64,000 bases of DNA, taken from Quercus robur (lineage: Eukaryota > Streptophyta > Magnoliopsida > Fagales > Fagaceae). Position 1 is the first letter of the stretch. The number at the start of each line of letters is the position of its first letter. Position numbers and translations under genes: made by a program. Shown here one piece after another: positions 36,603 through 49,246 of this stretch. The DNA is taken from the NCBI RefSeq assembly GCF_932294415.1, contig NC_065535.1, forward strand, positions 68,441,362 through 68,505,361, given 5' to 3'. A model generated the notes under the pieces. That model was not told where the DNA came from, searched no databases, and was given only the letters and a program-made list of their open reading frames with translations.

Positions 36603-36711
36603 AGAGATGTTATATATAACAGTTACACAAAATATTTCCTCTCAACTATCATTGCCTATTTTAAATATAATAGTAAAAAATAACCATAGAAGATTAGAAG
36701 GTAATAATATC

Positions 36712-37491
36712 TGTAGGGGCGGTTTTTGGGACCCAGGCCCAGCAAGTAAGTGGTTCTGGTCCAAAAGTCCCCAGACAATGAATTTGTAGAGAGCGAGTTA
36801 CAGAATTAGGGCTACACGAAGTGAACGTCAGTTAGATGTTTGCCATGCAGCATATTGAACGTGAGAATATTCCATTTTAGTTCACAGGGTATCGATCCGA
36901 GGAGACGTATAAGTGCACCTCTTGCTCTTGATTACAGACTACAGAATTCTTTCACCTCTCTCTCTCTCTTTCTTTTCCCTCCATTCTCCGATCCCCTCTT
37001 CATGGGGATTTCCTTCTCTTATATAGCCTCCTTAAATTGATAAGGACCTTATACTTGTTAACCATCTAGACCTTCACTTGAGTGCCTGTCCCATCGAACA
37101 TCTTCCTTTTCTTTCTGTGAGTTGCACTGGCCAATATAACACTGTTCGCCTGTCTTCTCCACATTAATACGACTGAAAAAATAGCTTTCTTGCATTTAAT
37201 GCGGCAATTGTGGCTTCTCCCTGATGTCTTACATTTTCCTCTTTCCTGCTGTGTGAGGCTCACCCTCCTACCCACGTTCACCTGGACGGGTTCTTCACTA
37301 TGGAGGGGACGCACATTGGGCCCATATTTGTGTGTTCGAGGAGGCATTCCTCCTCGGACGTCTTTTAAAACAAACCAGGCTGAACAAGGTTGGGCCAAAA
37401 GTCACTTGGGCCCCTATTCCTTGTTGGGTCATGGTTAAGCTTCGTGTGGGTCCCCAGGCCCATTGTTGATTTTGGGAATTTCACCCCTACA
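36712..37491 (+). mobile_element. Solo LTR, family A, copy 4 (780 bp)
   Basis: Starts TGTAGGGGCGG and ends TTTCACCCCTACA. The TSD ATATC is perfect (36707-36711 and 37492-37496). The phrase AATTTGTAGAG is shared with copies 2 and 5, CACATTAATACGACTGA with the other copies, and TCCTCGGACGTC lies near the 3' end. Confidence 0.85.
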
Positions 37492-37496
37492 ATATC

Positions 37497-38511
37497 AAAG
37501 TACTCTTTTTGCAGGAGAAAGTGGGAAAAAAAAACTCACTTGTTTTGATTTTCATCGAGAAAGTGATGCAATGACTCATCCAATGATTGAAAAATGTTCC
37601 AATACTCTAAAGTCTGGGTTAGTTACACAAGAGAGAGCCTCAAACCATCCAAATACATAGTTGAGAGCTTGACTTATCCGTTTAGCCATGAATAAGTCTA
37701 GTAATACAAAATTTCATAATTTTTATCATTTTATTATATTTAATGAGGTGATATATTATGATTGGTTTACAATAAAAATAAGATTAACAATAGACCTGTA
37801 TGAAAGAGATATATCAATCACAACTTACCACTTCAACATGTTGTGGGAAAAAAATTATACATATATATATATATATATATATTGTGTTCTTAACAAAACT
37901 ATGAAATTTATGGTTTTGACCAACACGTGAGTGAGAAATAAATTACCCTTTTACTACATAAACTTTACAAAATTTAATGCATTATCAATCACAAAAAAAC
38001 AATTCAAACATTTGCTTGTTAGGTTGTTGAAGTAACACCAATCACATTTATTTTCATATTAGTTTGTAAGTATTTTATATTAATATTGATATTAACACAA
38101 ACATTTTCCTCATTTATGTTTCGGGAGTCACAATTACCACAAAAGACAGTAGTTCAATTATGTGAAAGTGGACAAGTGGCTCTTCTTATATACTCATTTT
38201 TCTTTTCATTTTTTTTTATGTCGACATAGTAAACAAGAAAAATGGAGCTTAAAAAGTGCGGAACAGTATTTGCTCAACATCTCTCTTTTATTTCTGAAAG
38301 GTAGACCATGCCTGAAGCCATGAACATCAACAATTTATTTATAATGGTAATACAAATACATCGTGCTGCTTGCATAATGCAAGTATTTCTCAATACAGAC
38401 CATACCATATTCTTATTCCGAATAAACAGTATGTAAAAGCAAATTTTTATGACATACAATACCAAGTGCAGGCAACATCATAGATACATAACAAAAGGAA
38501 GCAAGCTGCAT
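37497..38511. other. Intergenic, includes the G6PD 3' flank
   Basis: AT-rich with an (AT)n run at about 37859-37881. The stretch 38260-38511 is the probable 3' UTR of G6PD (inference). No other gene seen. Confidence 0.5.
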
Positions 38512-41500
38512 CTACAAGGTGGGAGGGATCCATATATAACCATGTGTTTGAACATAACCAGCTTTTGCTAGCAGTTTGTCTGCTTCTGCAGGACCTCGGC
38601 TGCCTGGTTGGTATGGAAGTGGCTTCATTTTACCATCGTCAATTCTGTGCAGAAGAGGTGTGAAGATCTCCCAGGCCGCCTGTGATTGACAGAATATTAT
38701 CATCAGAGTGGGAACTATCACTACATGCTACTATATGTTATGCTATCTACAATGTTCATACCTTCAACTCATCTCTGCGAACAAAATGCTGCTGATCACC
38801 TCTTATTCTGCAAAACAAAATTCCCATTTTCAATAATTAAGAATTCAATGCATTGCAAAAATATTAATCCTCAAATCCCTTGTCCCATATTAATATTCAC
38901 TAGAATTGTGTATGGAAGGGTAAGGATCGTACGTGTCAAGAATTAAACGCTCATAAGCTTCTGGGATTGTAACCCCTTGATAACGTTGCCCATATGACAA
39001 GTCTAATTCACTTTGGGCGGTAGACATCTCCAGTCCAGGCTGCTTGACCTGCACGAGACACATTAAGCAATGGGTTTTCAGAGCAAAATAGAACAATTTT
39101 AGTGACCCTTATGAGAGGATTTCAGTAAAATTAAAATTTATATTATTTTTCTAAAATTTTTTGTAATTGTAAAAGCTGATAATATGAGCAGTGAACAAAT
39201 ATATATATATATATATACACGCACAAAACAATAGCCATAAAAGTATGATATAGTATGATGCTACTAAAGTTATTGCAATCCAAGTGCTTGAATCATTATT
39301 TTTACTGATCAATGCATACATGAAGCTAGTGGGTATCTCCAATATGGCATACTTAAATGATCACAAGTAAACAATTAAGATACACAGAACCGGTGGAGAA
39401 AGAGCCATCCCCGATCCAAGATAGGTGAAACATGAACACGTACACTGGCATACAGGGTTCAGAGCTTTACATTGGGAACTATTTTCAGATCAGAACCAAA
39501 TTTTCAGATATGCACTAAAATGTTATTTTGAAAGATAGTCAAGGAAAAATCTGCAGCCCATATAATTTTACAGACAAGCAGAAGTGTAATGTTCGTTACT
39601 TTACATGATGCCCCACAAAGTCTTCAACAACACACACACATGAAACCATAAAGCAGGTACCAGCTCAAACATTGTGGGAAAAATAATTCTTGTAATGACG
39701 TAATTAGAATCACTAACATACCGTAAGCTTCATGTACATGGCTTCTGAGGGTTGAAGGCGTATTACAAACTCATTTCTCCCTTGTTTTTTACCTAAACAA
39801 TGACATAATGTTCAATCAACAAATAAATCAAAAACTTGTAACCAAACATGTGACAGGACAAGCATAATACAAAAGCAGCATTTATGGTCTTAAAAAGTAC
39901 AGAATGAATGTAGAAATCAAGTAGCTATGAGGCAGCAAGAAGAGTAGTTATTGTATGGTATTGTATAATAAGCAAGAAGAGTACTTATCAAAATAATAGT
40001 AGTAAAGAACAATCTTATTTCAGAAATAGACAATGAGTGATTCTTCTTATTCCCCAGTGCAATAATCTTCACAAAAAATGTTCACTTAGCTAATAATCGT
40101 GACTATTCACTTTAGATACCAAAACTATAGTACAAGAAATACCTTAGAAAATTGTTACCATACAATCATTCATGCCCCAGTTTGATCATAACTACAAGAC
40201 ATAAGGCACTACCGGTAAAAAGGAACCCCCCCTCCCCCATAAAAAAAAATTGTAAACCAACATCCATTGAATATGCTAAACCTATTGAAAGTGATTGTCC
40301 ACACAAATTAAGCCAGATCAGAAAGCTCCTTTCTGCAAATCACTTAACATACAAAACTATAGAAGACGTACAATGGAAGCAAGCAAAATGTTGAAGATTA
40401 GTCACTGATAATTCTTAAGTTCTGGTGCCATACATTTGAATATATCACCAGGAACATCCTTAAATTGAACTCTTATTTCTGCCTTTCTCGAATTCAATGC
40501 TTTCCCAGCCTTAAGTACAAACGGGACACCTGAGAAGATATTGAAAACAAAATTGAGCTTTCAACTTCATTAATCAATGCATAACTCTGTGTGTGTGTGT
40601 GTGTGTGTGTGTATTAGGCCTTTAAGATATTTACAGACACCCCAAGGTAAAGGTTCAGAGATTATTTTTCACTGAAATATAAATGAGATTCAAAAGAAAA
40701 ATAAATAAAATTGTAATATAGATTGTACCTTCCCATCTTTCATTATGTATTCTCAGAACTACAGTTGCAAAAGTTGGAGTGTTTGACTGATCAGGAACTG
40801 TTGGATCATCCGTATAGCCTTCATATTGCCCAAGAACAACCTCTTCATCTTTAATTGGAAGAACTGATTGAAGAACCTGAGATTCAGGTAATAAAGAGTA
40901 ATCAATGTAAGGAAGCATGTCTGGAACTCAAAGCACGTAATAAGAAGAAAAGATTTTATAGAGAAAAGAGCTTTATGCAAATGGTAAAACATGAATATAT
41001 ATATATATATATTTTAACATCTTTGGAAAGCCCTTATGCTCCTCAAAATCAATAAAAAAATATATATGCTCCTTTTATTCATTTAGAAAGTAGATTTTCA
41101 TCAATAAATCTCGCTTTCATGATGACATTTTGGTTTCTTGCTATATCAGAGAGGTTTTAGGGCATAAATATCAGTAGATAATAGCTAAAATGACTTCCCT
41201 GCAACAAGTAGTGAAGATGCCTACCTTCACTTTCTCATCCCGGATGTACTCAGGTTTGAGAGAAACAGGCTTTTCCATAGCAACCAGGCAAAAAACCTGC
41301 AGTTGGTAGATAATTAATAAATAATATAAATAAGTCAAAAGTAAAACACCTTTCTTTTCATGTGATATGTTGGGAGTTTGTATGGTAATGGGTTGCAAGG
41401 AAAGGTTGGGTAATAAAAATATGAGAAAAGAAGGTTACAGTTGTGGAGATTTTTTTTTTCTTTTTGATAGATAACAGTTGGAGATGTTAACACTACAGAC

Positions 41501-42607
41501 ACAAGGTCCACCAAGTTCCTATAAGTATCCTATCCCAAGCAAATGTCAAACATGAATAACCAAAAAGAACTCAAACACTACAATTCAAGACACAAGATGG
41601 CACTGTTGCTTCCTAAATGCTCAAGCAGAAATAATTAATCCAGAATAAAGACAATCAATCATGCAAAGATGACAGCATTAAGCATATGAATCTATTTCAT
41701 CCTAATACCAAGGCGTTACCTGCAAGAGATGATTTTGAATGATATCGCGAATAATTCTGCGCAGAAAAAAAAATTAATTAGTTAGTTTTCTTTGCTAATC
41801 AAGATTCATTATTATATAAAACCAGGTAAGCAAACACAACAGATTCTCAAAAATGTTATAAGCCATTTAGAACTGAAATTTTTAAAATTTCTTTTCCATA
41901 TCAGCAGAGTATAGAAATTGAATTAATAATGAAAAACAATACCAAATTTATAGAATAAAACATTGCAAGTTTTAAAATACAAGAAAATTGAATAGTAAAA
42001 AGAAAATTTTAAAGAAGGCAAAGGAATGAATGTTTGTTTGAGTCCTGCTCAACAAACAACTGAGACACAAGCATGTACTGAGCATATACCCATATTCATC
42101 AAAATATCCACCACGACCATCAGTCCCAAAATCCTCCCTAAACACAATCTGCCAGAGAAAAATAAAAGCAAGATATAAATTAAAATTTGTGGCTTATTAA
42201 TGCTTCATAATATTACAGCTACAGTAGGTGAAAATGAAAGTCACAATATTAAAAATTGACAAGACTATACATGTAATTAAGGGGACCACAAGATTATCAC
42301 TTGAACTAATAGTTTGCCCTTACTTTTATCACCATTTATGTACTTTCACAGCCTCACCACAGGTGAGTAACTTTCAAGTTTCAAAAATTATCTGTGAAAA
42401 AAGGATTCTCACCTGTACATTGTCAATGTTGTCACGATTCCAAAGGGGCAAGAAGAAGCGATTTGCAAAACGAAGAACCAACTGCATATGTAATATAAGA
42501 ATAGAATCAAGCAGAGTCCATGAAACTAAATGAATAATAACTAAGATCTAGTTATACAGATATTTGGCCAAAATAAGTATATATTTTATACATATATTAC
42601 CAGATTC

Positions 42608-42642
<35 letters not shown>

Positions 42643-43007
42643 GTAAATTTGTGGTTCTTCAAACAACTCTCCAATCTGGGTGCTGAGTTGCTCTGCAGAT
42701 TCCAAATCTTTGCCAAAAGGTTTCTCAACAACAATCCGTGTCCATCCACCAAGATCAGCTGGAAATTATAAGATGAAATCATTCAAAAATTTCTGTATCA
42801 GATATTCTAAGCATGCATCTTATTCAGGAACCGCAATGCCATCATGCAAGATTCAACCATCTAAAATTGCCAAATTGTCAATATACCTCTTTATGCAAAC
42901 ACAGGATGCGGACAATTGACAAAATAACAACATAGACGGAATTGTGACATTAAATGGGAAATCCAAAGGCCTACTTTTCATTTTCTAAAATCCAACTATG
43001 TAAACAA

Positions 43008-43044
<37 letters not shown>

Positions 43045-44997
43045 TTCAGAATTTCCCCTTATCATCAGAGCAATGCTAGAAAGAACTCAATGCTACTAGC
43101 AATAACATCTTTGTAAATCCAATGACAGAATTCAAGTTTCTAAAGTCACACTTAATGGCAGAATCAATTTCTATGTGCACAGTGAGATATGAAGCATGAA
43201 TGAAAAAAACAGGCACCTTGTATACACAACATTACTTTTTAATCTCCCCTTCCCGCTCTAGTTGGGGCCAAAAACTCACTTATAAATTTTTTTACTTTAC
43301 ATAAAGAAGCATAAAAGAAGCCTAAAGTGAAACTTCTAAAGCATTGCCAGACTAAAACATAGTGCCCTGTCTTCTTCAACCAATGGCTCCTCAGATGCAT
43401 CCATATGTTTCCTTTTTTTAATCTTTAAGCTCCTATTAAGAAGCATGTCAAAGAAAATTTAGGAATGTATATAGGAAGACAACTTCATTGTCTATTTCTG
43501 AACAACAACCTTCATGAAATATTTTTGAACAACAATATGAATGAAAAATGCACCTTCTAAAAATAAATGACCAAACAATAGTAGCCAGTGTTTATTAATA
43601 CTTCCAGCCATAAACCAAAGATGGGTTAGAAAAACTAACATTTATTCATGCTGAAATTCCTTATCATCTTGCAGACAGATGGATAAACTGATGGAGGAAG
43701 TGCAAGATAAAAGAGTCTCCGAGATGTTCCCTCCACACTATTTTTTGATAATTCATGCTCTGAAATTTCCTTATCCAACAGCCGGAAGCCCTCCTCAGAA
43801 TCATAAGAACCACTTACATATTTGATCTACAAAAATAAATTAAAGCAATTACATGTTACTTGGGTGCACCACAGAAATGATTCCAAAATGATGCATAAAA
43901 AGGGGGTCTTTTATTTTATAAGGGGTAGAGGAAGGAGAGATTCGAACTAGCGGCCTCCACTTCATAGCCAATTGTTCACCCCTTGAGGTTGATGCAGGAT
44001 AAGTTTTGTACTAACCAGTTCTAGAAACTTGGATAATTTCTCCACGTGCTCTGGTGAAGCATTTTTGTCATTAATAAGATATCTGCAGTTATTAATCATA
44101 TCTCAATTAATCCTCATCATTTGCTATTCTTATAAACAATTAAAATATAATTTTGAAGAAACAATTTGTGAACAGACATAAGATAACAATCAAAGAAACA
44201 TGAAAGTAAACAAAACAAGGAAAAATTAGAAGGTGCATTTCTGTTCTTCCTTCTAAGTATTGAGCAAGAAAATAAGATTTATTATATTTATTAATTTATT
44301 GAAATTATTGCAAGCAGGGAAAAAATTATGGATAATGATATCAAACATTGTTGTTCTTCTCGTTATATTCACTTTGATTAGGATATAATATTTAGAAACA
44401 GACAACAGAAACATAACTCACCCCCGTATGCGGTTTCTTAACTCATCATCTGAAATCTTAGTCCTTGCGTAGCCAAAAATGTGAACCTCATCAGGTTGTA
44501 GAAATCCCTGGGGACAACCAGTGCATTTCAAAGTGAGTATTACAGTTCACAGCTCCTAAGAAAAATCATGAACTCTAGTTCCCAAAAAGTCTTAACAAAC
44601 AGAATTCTCAGTTGTCTATCAGAGTTGCAAGAGAATTCCATCAAATGAGAACACTAGAAAATCGTTCCGTTTATACATTTTCATGACCAACTATATTGAA
44701 ATTCCAATAGAATAAGTAAAACATTAAATTTTCAATCTTTGATTCTAAAACTGATTAAAAACCTCCAATAACTATAATTCTAGAAAACTATATACAAAAT
44801 GCTACAAAGGGGTCCAGCCAAACCTGTCGAAAAAGGTTGAAGAGTGCCGGAAAAGTCTTCTTCTTGGCAAGATCGCCAGAAGCACCAAGCACAACAATTG
44901 AGAGACACCCAGTTTCAAGGACATTCTCATTGTCTTTCCGGAACGAATCGCTTTTTAAACCAACTCTTTTCTCAACGTGCCAACATCCTGATTCCAT
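38512..44997 (-). CDS. G6PD: Cytosolic glucose-6-phosphate 1-dehydrogenase
   Basis: Fifteen coding exons on the minus strand: 44997-44824, 44507-44422, 44082-44016, 43826-43640, 42758-42601, 42481-42413, 42148-42090, 41756-41720, 41296-41225, 40876-40729, 40529-40434, 39792-39722, 39048-38933, 38807-38762 and 38679-38512. They total 1554 nt (517 aa), all GT-AG with consistent phases; plant cytosolic forms are about 515 aa. The enzyme oxidises glucose 6-phosphate with NADP+, opening the oxidative pentose phosphate pathway. The dinucleotide motif [10 protein letters not shown] starts at residue 38, and the active-site signature RIDHYLGK is at about 211-218. EKPFG, NRWEG-type (NERWEG) and SYGQRYQG blocks are conserved. 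The start, [11 protein letters not shown], matches the cytosolic class, with no transit peptide or plastid regulatory Cys insert. No frameshift or stop found. Confidence 0.97.
40589..40612. repeat. (GT)n microsatellite in G6PD intron 10
   Basis: About 12 GT units in the intron before coding exon 10 is rejoined to exon 11 (minus-strand order). Confidence 0.9.
41437..41485 (-). mobile_element. Micro-insertion in G6PD intron 8: ATCTATC + poly(A)
   Basis: ACAGTTGTGGAGAT (41437-41450) and ACAGTTGGAGAT (41474-41485) form an imperfect TSD. Between them, minus-strand TATCTATC is followed by an A-rich tail. Similar ATCTATC-A(n) text ends the retroposon-like tail at about 2573 in NBP35 intron 2. Confidence 0.5.
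43014..43042. repeat. (AT)n microsatellite in G6PD intron 4
   Basis: About 14 AT units between coding exons 4 and 5. Confidence 0.9.
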
Positions 44998-45050
44998 CTT
45001 TTTAGGCTGAACAGAAACTTCTCACAGCTACCTTAACAATTGCTTGTAAT

Positions 45051-45363
45051 CTGCAACAAAAAATAAATAAATACAAGCATGAACTATAAAACAGAGCTAC
45101 TGAAAATGACTGGTATTGGTGTATGCATATATAATGATTTCATTTCTTTGCCACATGCATTCAATGGCCCATTTTTAATTCACACCCAACTACTTTTTTA
45201 ACCACTCAGATCCATCAGACTCTTAAAGTTCAGAGGAAAAAAAAAAAAATATATATATATATATATATAACTGAATGTCAAACTCAAACCCCCACTAGTT
45301 TTCTGTTTGGTTTCTCAGAAAATATAGGATCAGAACCCCCCCAAAAAAATGTGATTTACCTAC
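45051..45363 (-). other. Putative 5' UTR intron of G6PD
   Basis: Minus-strand CGGTCAG|GTAGGTAAAT at 45364 and TTTGTTGCAG|ATTACAAG at 45050 form a good splice pair ending about 50 nt before the ATG at 44997. Leader introns are common in plant housekeeping genes; inferred from consensus only. Confidence 0.6.
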
Positions 45364-45571
45364 CTGACCGTTGGAACAAACAAACATATTGCTTTTGACA
45401 GTGGAGAATTCAAAATTTTTTATTCCTCCTCGGATTTCTCGACAGCCAAAAGACAAAAAATAAAAACTAAAAATCCCACAAAAAAAAAAAAAAAAAAAAA
45501 AAAACACTAAAGAATTTCACTCAAGAAACGGATCCCAAACTCCAAAAACGCATAAACTGACAGATCCAAGC

Positions 45572-45940
45572 TGGGAATTCGAAATCAATGAAAATGGAAT
45601 TCAAAAGCAGTACAACAGAACGACAAGAAAATCAAGAATCACGAACCGGGTCGTGAAAATGGTATCAAGACAGGTACCAGAATCAGATGCCACAGCCAAA
45701 AAAAAAAAAAAAAAAAAGAAAGAAAGAAAGAGTTTTGATGGATTTGCCAAGAATTTGCAGATTTTATAATAAGAAATGACAGCTCCAGAAAAAAGAGAGA
45801 TAGTGGGGGAGGCAGAAATAGTGGGCTTAGGAAAATATTGAGGCAGAAATGGTGGGCAAATTTTAATTTTTGTGATTTTTTATCCAACAGTTTTGTGTTG
45901 TTCAACTTCAACTTCTCCACCAACTCTCTCTCTCTCTCTC
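45572..45940. repeat. G6PD upstream duplication, proximal copy (369 bp)
   Basis: Begins TGGGAATTCGAAATCAATGA and ends in (CT)n. It matches 45941-46335 over nearly its whole length. It lies about 575-945 nt upstream of the G6PD start codon, in the probable promoter or first leader exon. Confidence 0.9.
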
Positions 45941-46335
45941 TGGGAATTCGAAATCAATGAAAATGGAATTCAAAAGCAGTACAACAGAACGACAAGAAAA
46001 TCAAGAACCACGAACCGGGTTGTGACAATGGTATCAAGATAGGTATCAGAATCAGATACCACAGCAAAAAAAAAAATAGAGTTTTGATTGATTTGCCAGG
46101 AATTTGCAAATTTTATAATAAGAAATGACAGCTCCAGAAAAAGAGAGAAAGTGGGCGTGTGTGTACACGTACGTGTTAGTAATTGTGTTGAATAAAAGTA
46201 GTACCTTTTTATTGTTTGATGCAGAGCTTTGGAAAATACTGAGGCAGAAATGGTGGGCTTCTAATTTTTGTGATTTTTTATCTAACAGTTTTGTGTTGTT
46301 CAACTTCAACTTCTCTACCAACTCTCTCTTTCTAT
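45941..46335. repeat. G6PD upstream duplication, distal copy (about 395 bp)
   Basis: Directly abuts the proximal copy. It differs by point changes and by a block at about 46150-46225 with GTGTGTACACGTACGTG in place of the proximal copy's GGGGGAGGCAGAAATAG-type text. Confidence 0.9.
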
Positions 46336-46534
46336 ATTTCACAGACTCTCGGGTCGTACTTGGTTTGTGCTTTGGTACCTACCGACGTATAGGAAATACT
46401 ATCACATTCAGGTAGATGACCGTAAATAGGTTTTCTCACTTCACGCCAAACTCCTCCTTTTTTTTTTTTTTTCTTTTTCTTTTTTCCAAAAATGAAACTA
46501 TGTTTTGTGAAAGTTTATCCAAAAGTATGAGTTT

Positions 46535-47072
46535 AGTTATTTTATTTCGGTAACTTTGTTCAAAAAAAGAATTTTTGTTAAAAATGGGAAAGGGAAAAGA
46601 AATTTGGAGATTTTTAGCTTTGCTTTGCTGGGGAAATATTTTTTAAGGGTGTTTGTTTTGTTATGTTAGTTGAAGTAGAAAGAAGACATGGTTAAAACAA
46701 TTTGTTCTAATTTTTCTTTATTTTATTTTGATGAATTAATAAAATAATATTTTAATTCTTAATGTATCCGTTTGGATTCAACGTTCCACGTCCACGTTTT
46801 GTTGAAATCCGTGTTTTTTTTTTTTTTTTTTTTTCCTTTTATACCGCATTTGTTGACTTTTTCATGGTGAACAGTGATCCGTCACTGTTTACGGACCCAC
46901 AAATTACACTTTTCAACAAATTTTTTATTAAAAATGGATCCCACGGCACTATTCACACATTTAAAAATTATTTTACTACAGTATTTTCACTTTCAGTTTT
47001 CAGTTTTAGCAAAAATAAGTTCAATCTAAACAAACCCAATATATTGATATAGCATCATTTTGAGTTTCAATC
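46535..47072. repeat. Tandem duplication unit 1, carrying a MITE
   Basis: Matches 47073-47455 (shared AACTTTG(T/C)TCAAAAAA, TTTTGTTATGTTA and TTTTGATGAATTAATAAAAT). It contains the 46769-47037 insertion absent from unit 2. Confidence 0.8.
46769..47037. mobile_element. MITE, about 269 bp, with empty site in the neighbouring copy
   Basis: Starts CGTTTGGATTCAAC; the right end read inward is GGGTTTGTTTAGATTGAAC. It is flanked by AATGTATC and AATATATT (imperfect 8-bp TSD). Unit 2 reads CTTAATATATTGAAATAGC at 47419 with no insert. Confidence 0.75.
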
Positions 47073-47455
47073 AGTTATTTTAGTTTGGTAACTTTGCTCA
47101 AAAAATAATTTTCACTAAAAATTGAGGCTAGGGGAAAAAAATTGGAGATTTTAACTTTGCTATGTTGGGGAAATTTTTTTTAAAGTTAAATTATTATTGG
47201 TTCTAATTTAAACTTATCACTAAACTTATTTTTTTTACACCAATAACAACTTACCACTTAAGATTTGTTGTGAAAATATTATGGACATACTATTTCTCCT
47301 TTTTTAAGGGTTTTGTTTTGTTATGTTACTTGAAGTAGATAGAAAACATCTTTAGAACAATTTGTTCTAATTTTTTTGTTTTTTATTTTGATGAATTAAT
47401 AAAATAATATTTCAATTCTTAATATATTGAAATAGCATCATTTTGAGTTGAATTA
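47073..47455. repeat. Tandem duplication unit 2, carrying a different insertion
   Basis: Second copy of the 46535 unit. It lacks the 46769 MITE but carries its own insertion at 47184-47299. Confidence 0.8.
47184..47299. mobile_element. Small insertion, 116 bp, 8-bp TSD, empty site known
   Basis: TTTTTTAA lies at 47176-47183 and 47300-47307, and singly at 46639-46646 in unit 1. The insert's right part (AAGATTTGTTGTGAAAATAT) matches the complement of 4588-4633, so it belongs to a dispersed family. No clear TIRs seen. Confidence 0.65.
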
Positions 47456-47620
47456 GAAAAGTTACCGGAATAAAATTACTAATTTTAAACTTAAATGACT
47501 AAAATGATTTTTTTGGCAAAGTTACCAAACTAAAATGACAAACTTCAAATTCTAAAACTAAAATGATTTTTAGGTAAAATTAGTTGGTGCAAATTGCATT
47601 TTTACCATTTTCCTGAATTT

Positions 47621-47652
<32 letters not shown>

Positions 47653-47656
47653 TATA

Positions 47657-48329
47657 TGTAAGGACACGATTCGTAACAACCCGTAACAGTGTTGGGTTCG
47701 TACGTAAAAAGGCCCAAACAATATCATTTGTAGAGCATGGGTTTGAAAGGCTAGGCCTTAATCACCAAACGGTGGGTTTTTCGTGGTGTTCATACATGGT
47801 TAAGTCGTTTTCGCCCTAGGAGTCTTTCTCCTGGAGGCGGGCTGGAAGGCTCTGGTTTTTTGCCATTTTTCCCAGCCAGTCCTCTGGATTCCTTTCTTTT
47901 CCTTTTATACTCGCATGTGTTCCTTATCCTTCGTCCACGTGTAGGATCGACTTTTCCCAGACTGATACTTGTCCCATCAGCCCATACCCAGAGTGGTTGG
48001 GGGTGGTTGTAAAAGCTGAAGAGTATGGCTCTGTCAGGTGCAAAGTATTGAATGGCAGTAAGGGCAGCTTTCCCTGGTCGTTATACTTTCCAGCGTATCA
48101 TTCTCTATTGACCCAGATATTTTTAGATTTTCTTCCAAGCTGGTCCTATACCGTTTTTGCCCTTCCTTCCGGTGAGACCTCGAACATGCCGAGGACTGAA
48201 TCGTCCTCGGCTGTAGCCCAAGGCTATTTTGTACTTGTATTACCGAGCCTGGGCCATAACCTTCCTCGGCTTGGGCCTTTGGGCCCCAACGAATAAATGG
48301 GCCTGACCCACAAATTATTGGGCCCCACA
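47657..48329 (+). mobile_element. Solo LTR, family A, copy 5 (673 bp)
   Basis: Starts TGTAAGGACACG and ends GGGCCCCACA, flanked by ATATA on both sides. Because it sits in an AT microsatellite that TSD is weak evidence, but the termini and internal CCTCGG-rich text match copies 1-4. Confidence 0.75.
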
Positions 48330-49246
48330 ATATATATATATATATAGGAGCTTATAATTATTTGGCTTCTTCTTTTCTTTTTTTTCCTTTATTTTTTCAA
48401 GATTAAGATATAATTAGAGATTTATATCACACTACGAAGCAATAAGTCCACCATCCGAATACCATATGGGCTTTGTTTTTTTAAATTTTTTATTAAAGAT
48501 AGACACCATGGGATGTATATACTTTAAAAATAATAATAATAATAAGAGATACATATGGGGGATACGACAAAACATGAAATATCAACCCCATACAAGTGGG
48601 GGATGGGGATCTTTTTTTACAATCCTTTATTGGCTTTTATTTAAAATGTTGGAAAATGGAAACCAAGACAGGGACCGGGGTGTTGGTTTATCTTTATCCA
48701 GTGTGGAAGGTGAATTGATATTGATTTGGACGGATCGTACACATTGACCGTGCTAGGATTACGAGTGTAGGGGGCAAGATACACTCAAAATCAAATACTT
48801 AAAAAAATTGTTATAGTCTAAACCTTCATAATTGTAACTCTAGATTAACCCAAAGTTACTCATATTTTTTTATCCAAGCTACTTATAAAAGAATATATAT
48901 GTGTGTGTGCTTTTTTATCCTAAGTTTCTTTGGAGAACTTTATCAAACACTTAAGTTGCAATTATCCTATGCTAATGCTTTAAAATAAATTTCATAAATC
49001 ATTTAGAATCCAAACAGAAACTCACAAAAAGAATTAAAATTTGAATAAAAAAAGTGTACTTTTTGTCAAAGCATGGAAGTATTGAACAAAAATAGAGTAT
49101 GAAAATTCAAAACCAAGCTTTACATATTTTATATTTTGCCTTTTCTAATTGGGCCAGGGGGGTCCCCTAGTCCAAGCATAGCTACGTTCCTACCCATACA
49201 TCGAATTTTATTACTAGTCTTTACTCTAAATCTGAAACGACCATGA
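48330..49246. other. AT-rich intergenic sequence
   Basis: No gene supported. A 93-codon plus-strand frame (48466-48747) has no recognisable motif. Confidence 0.5.

Noticed and set aside
48034..48330. 98-codon minus-strand frame (and overlapping plus frame 47997-48296)
   Set aside because: Both are within solo LTR copy 5; no homology and not maintained in its relatives.
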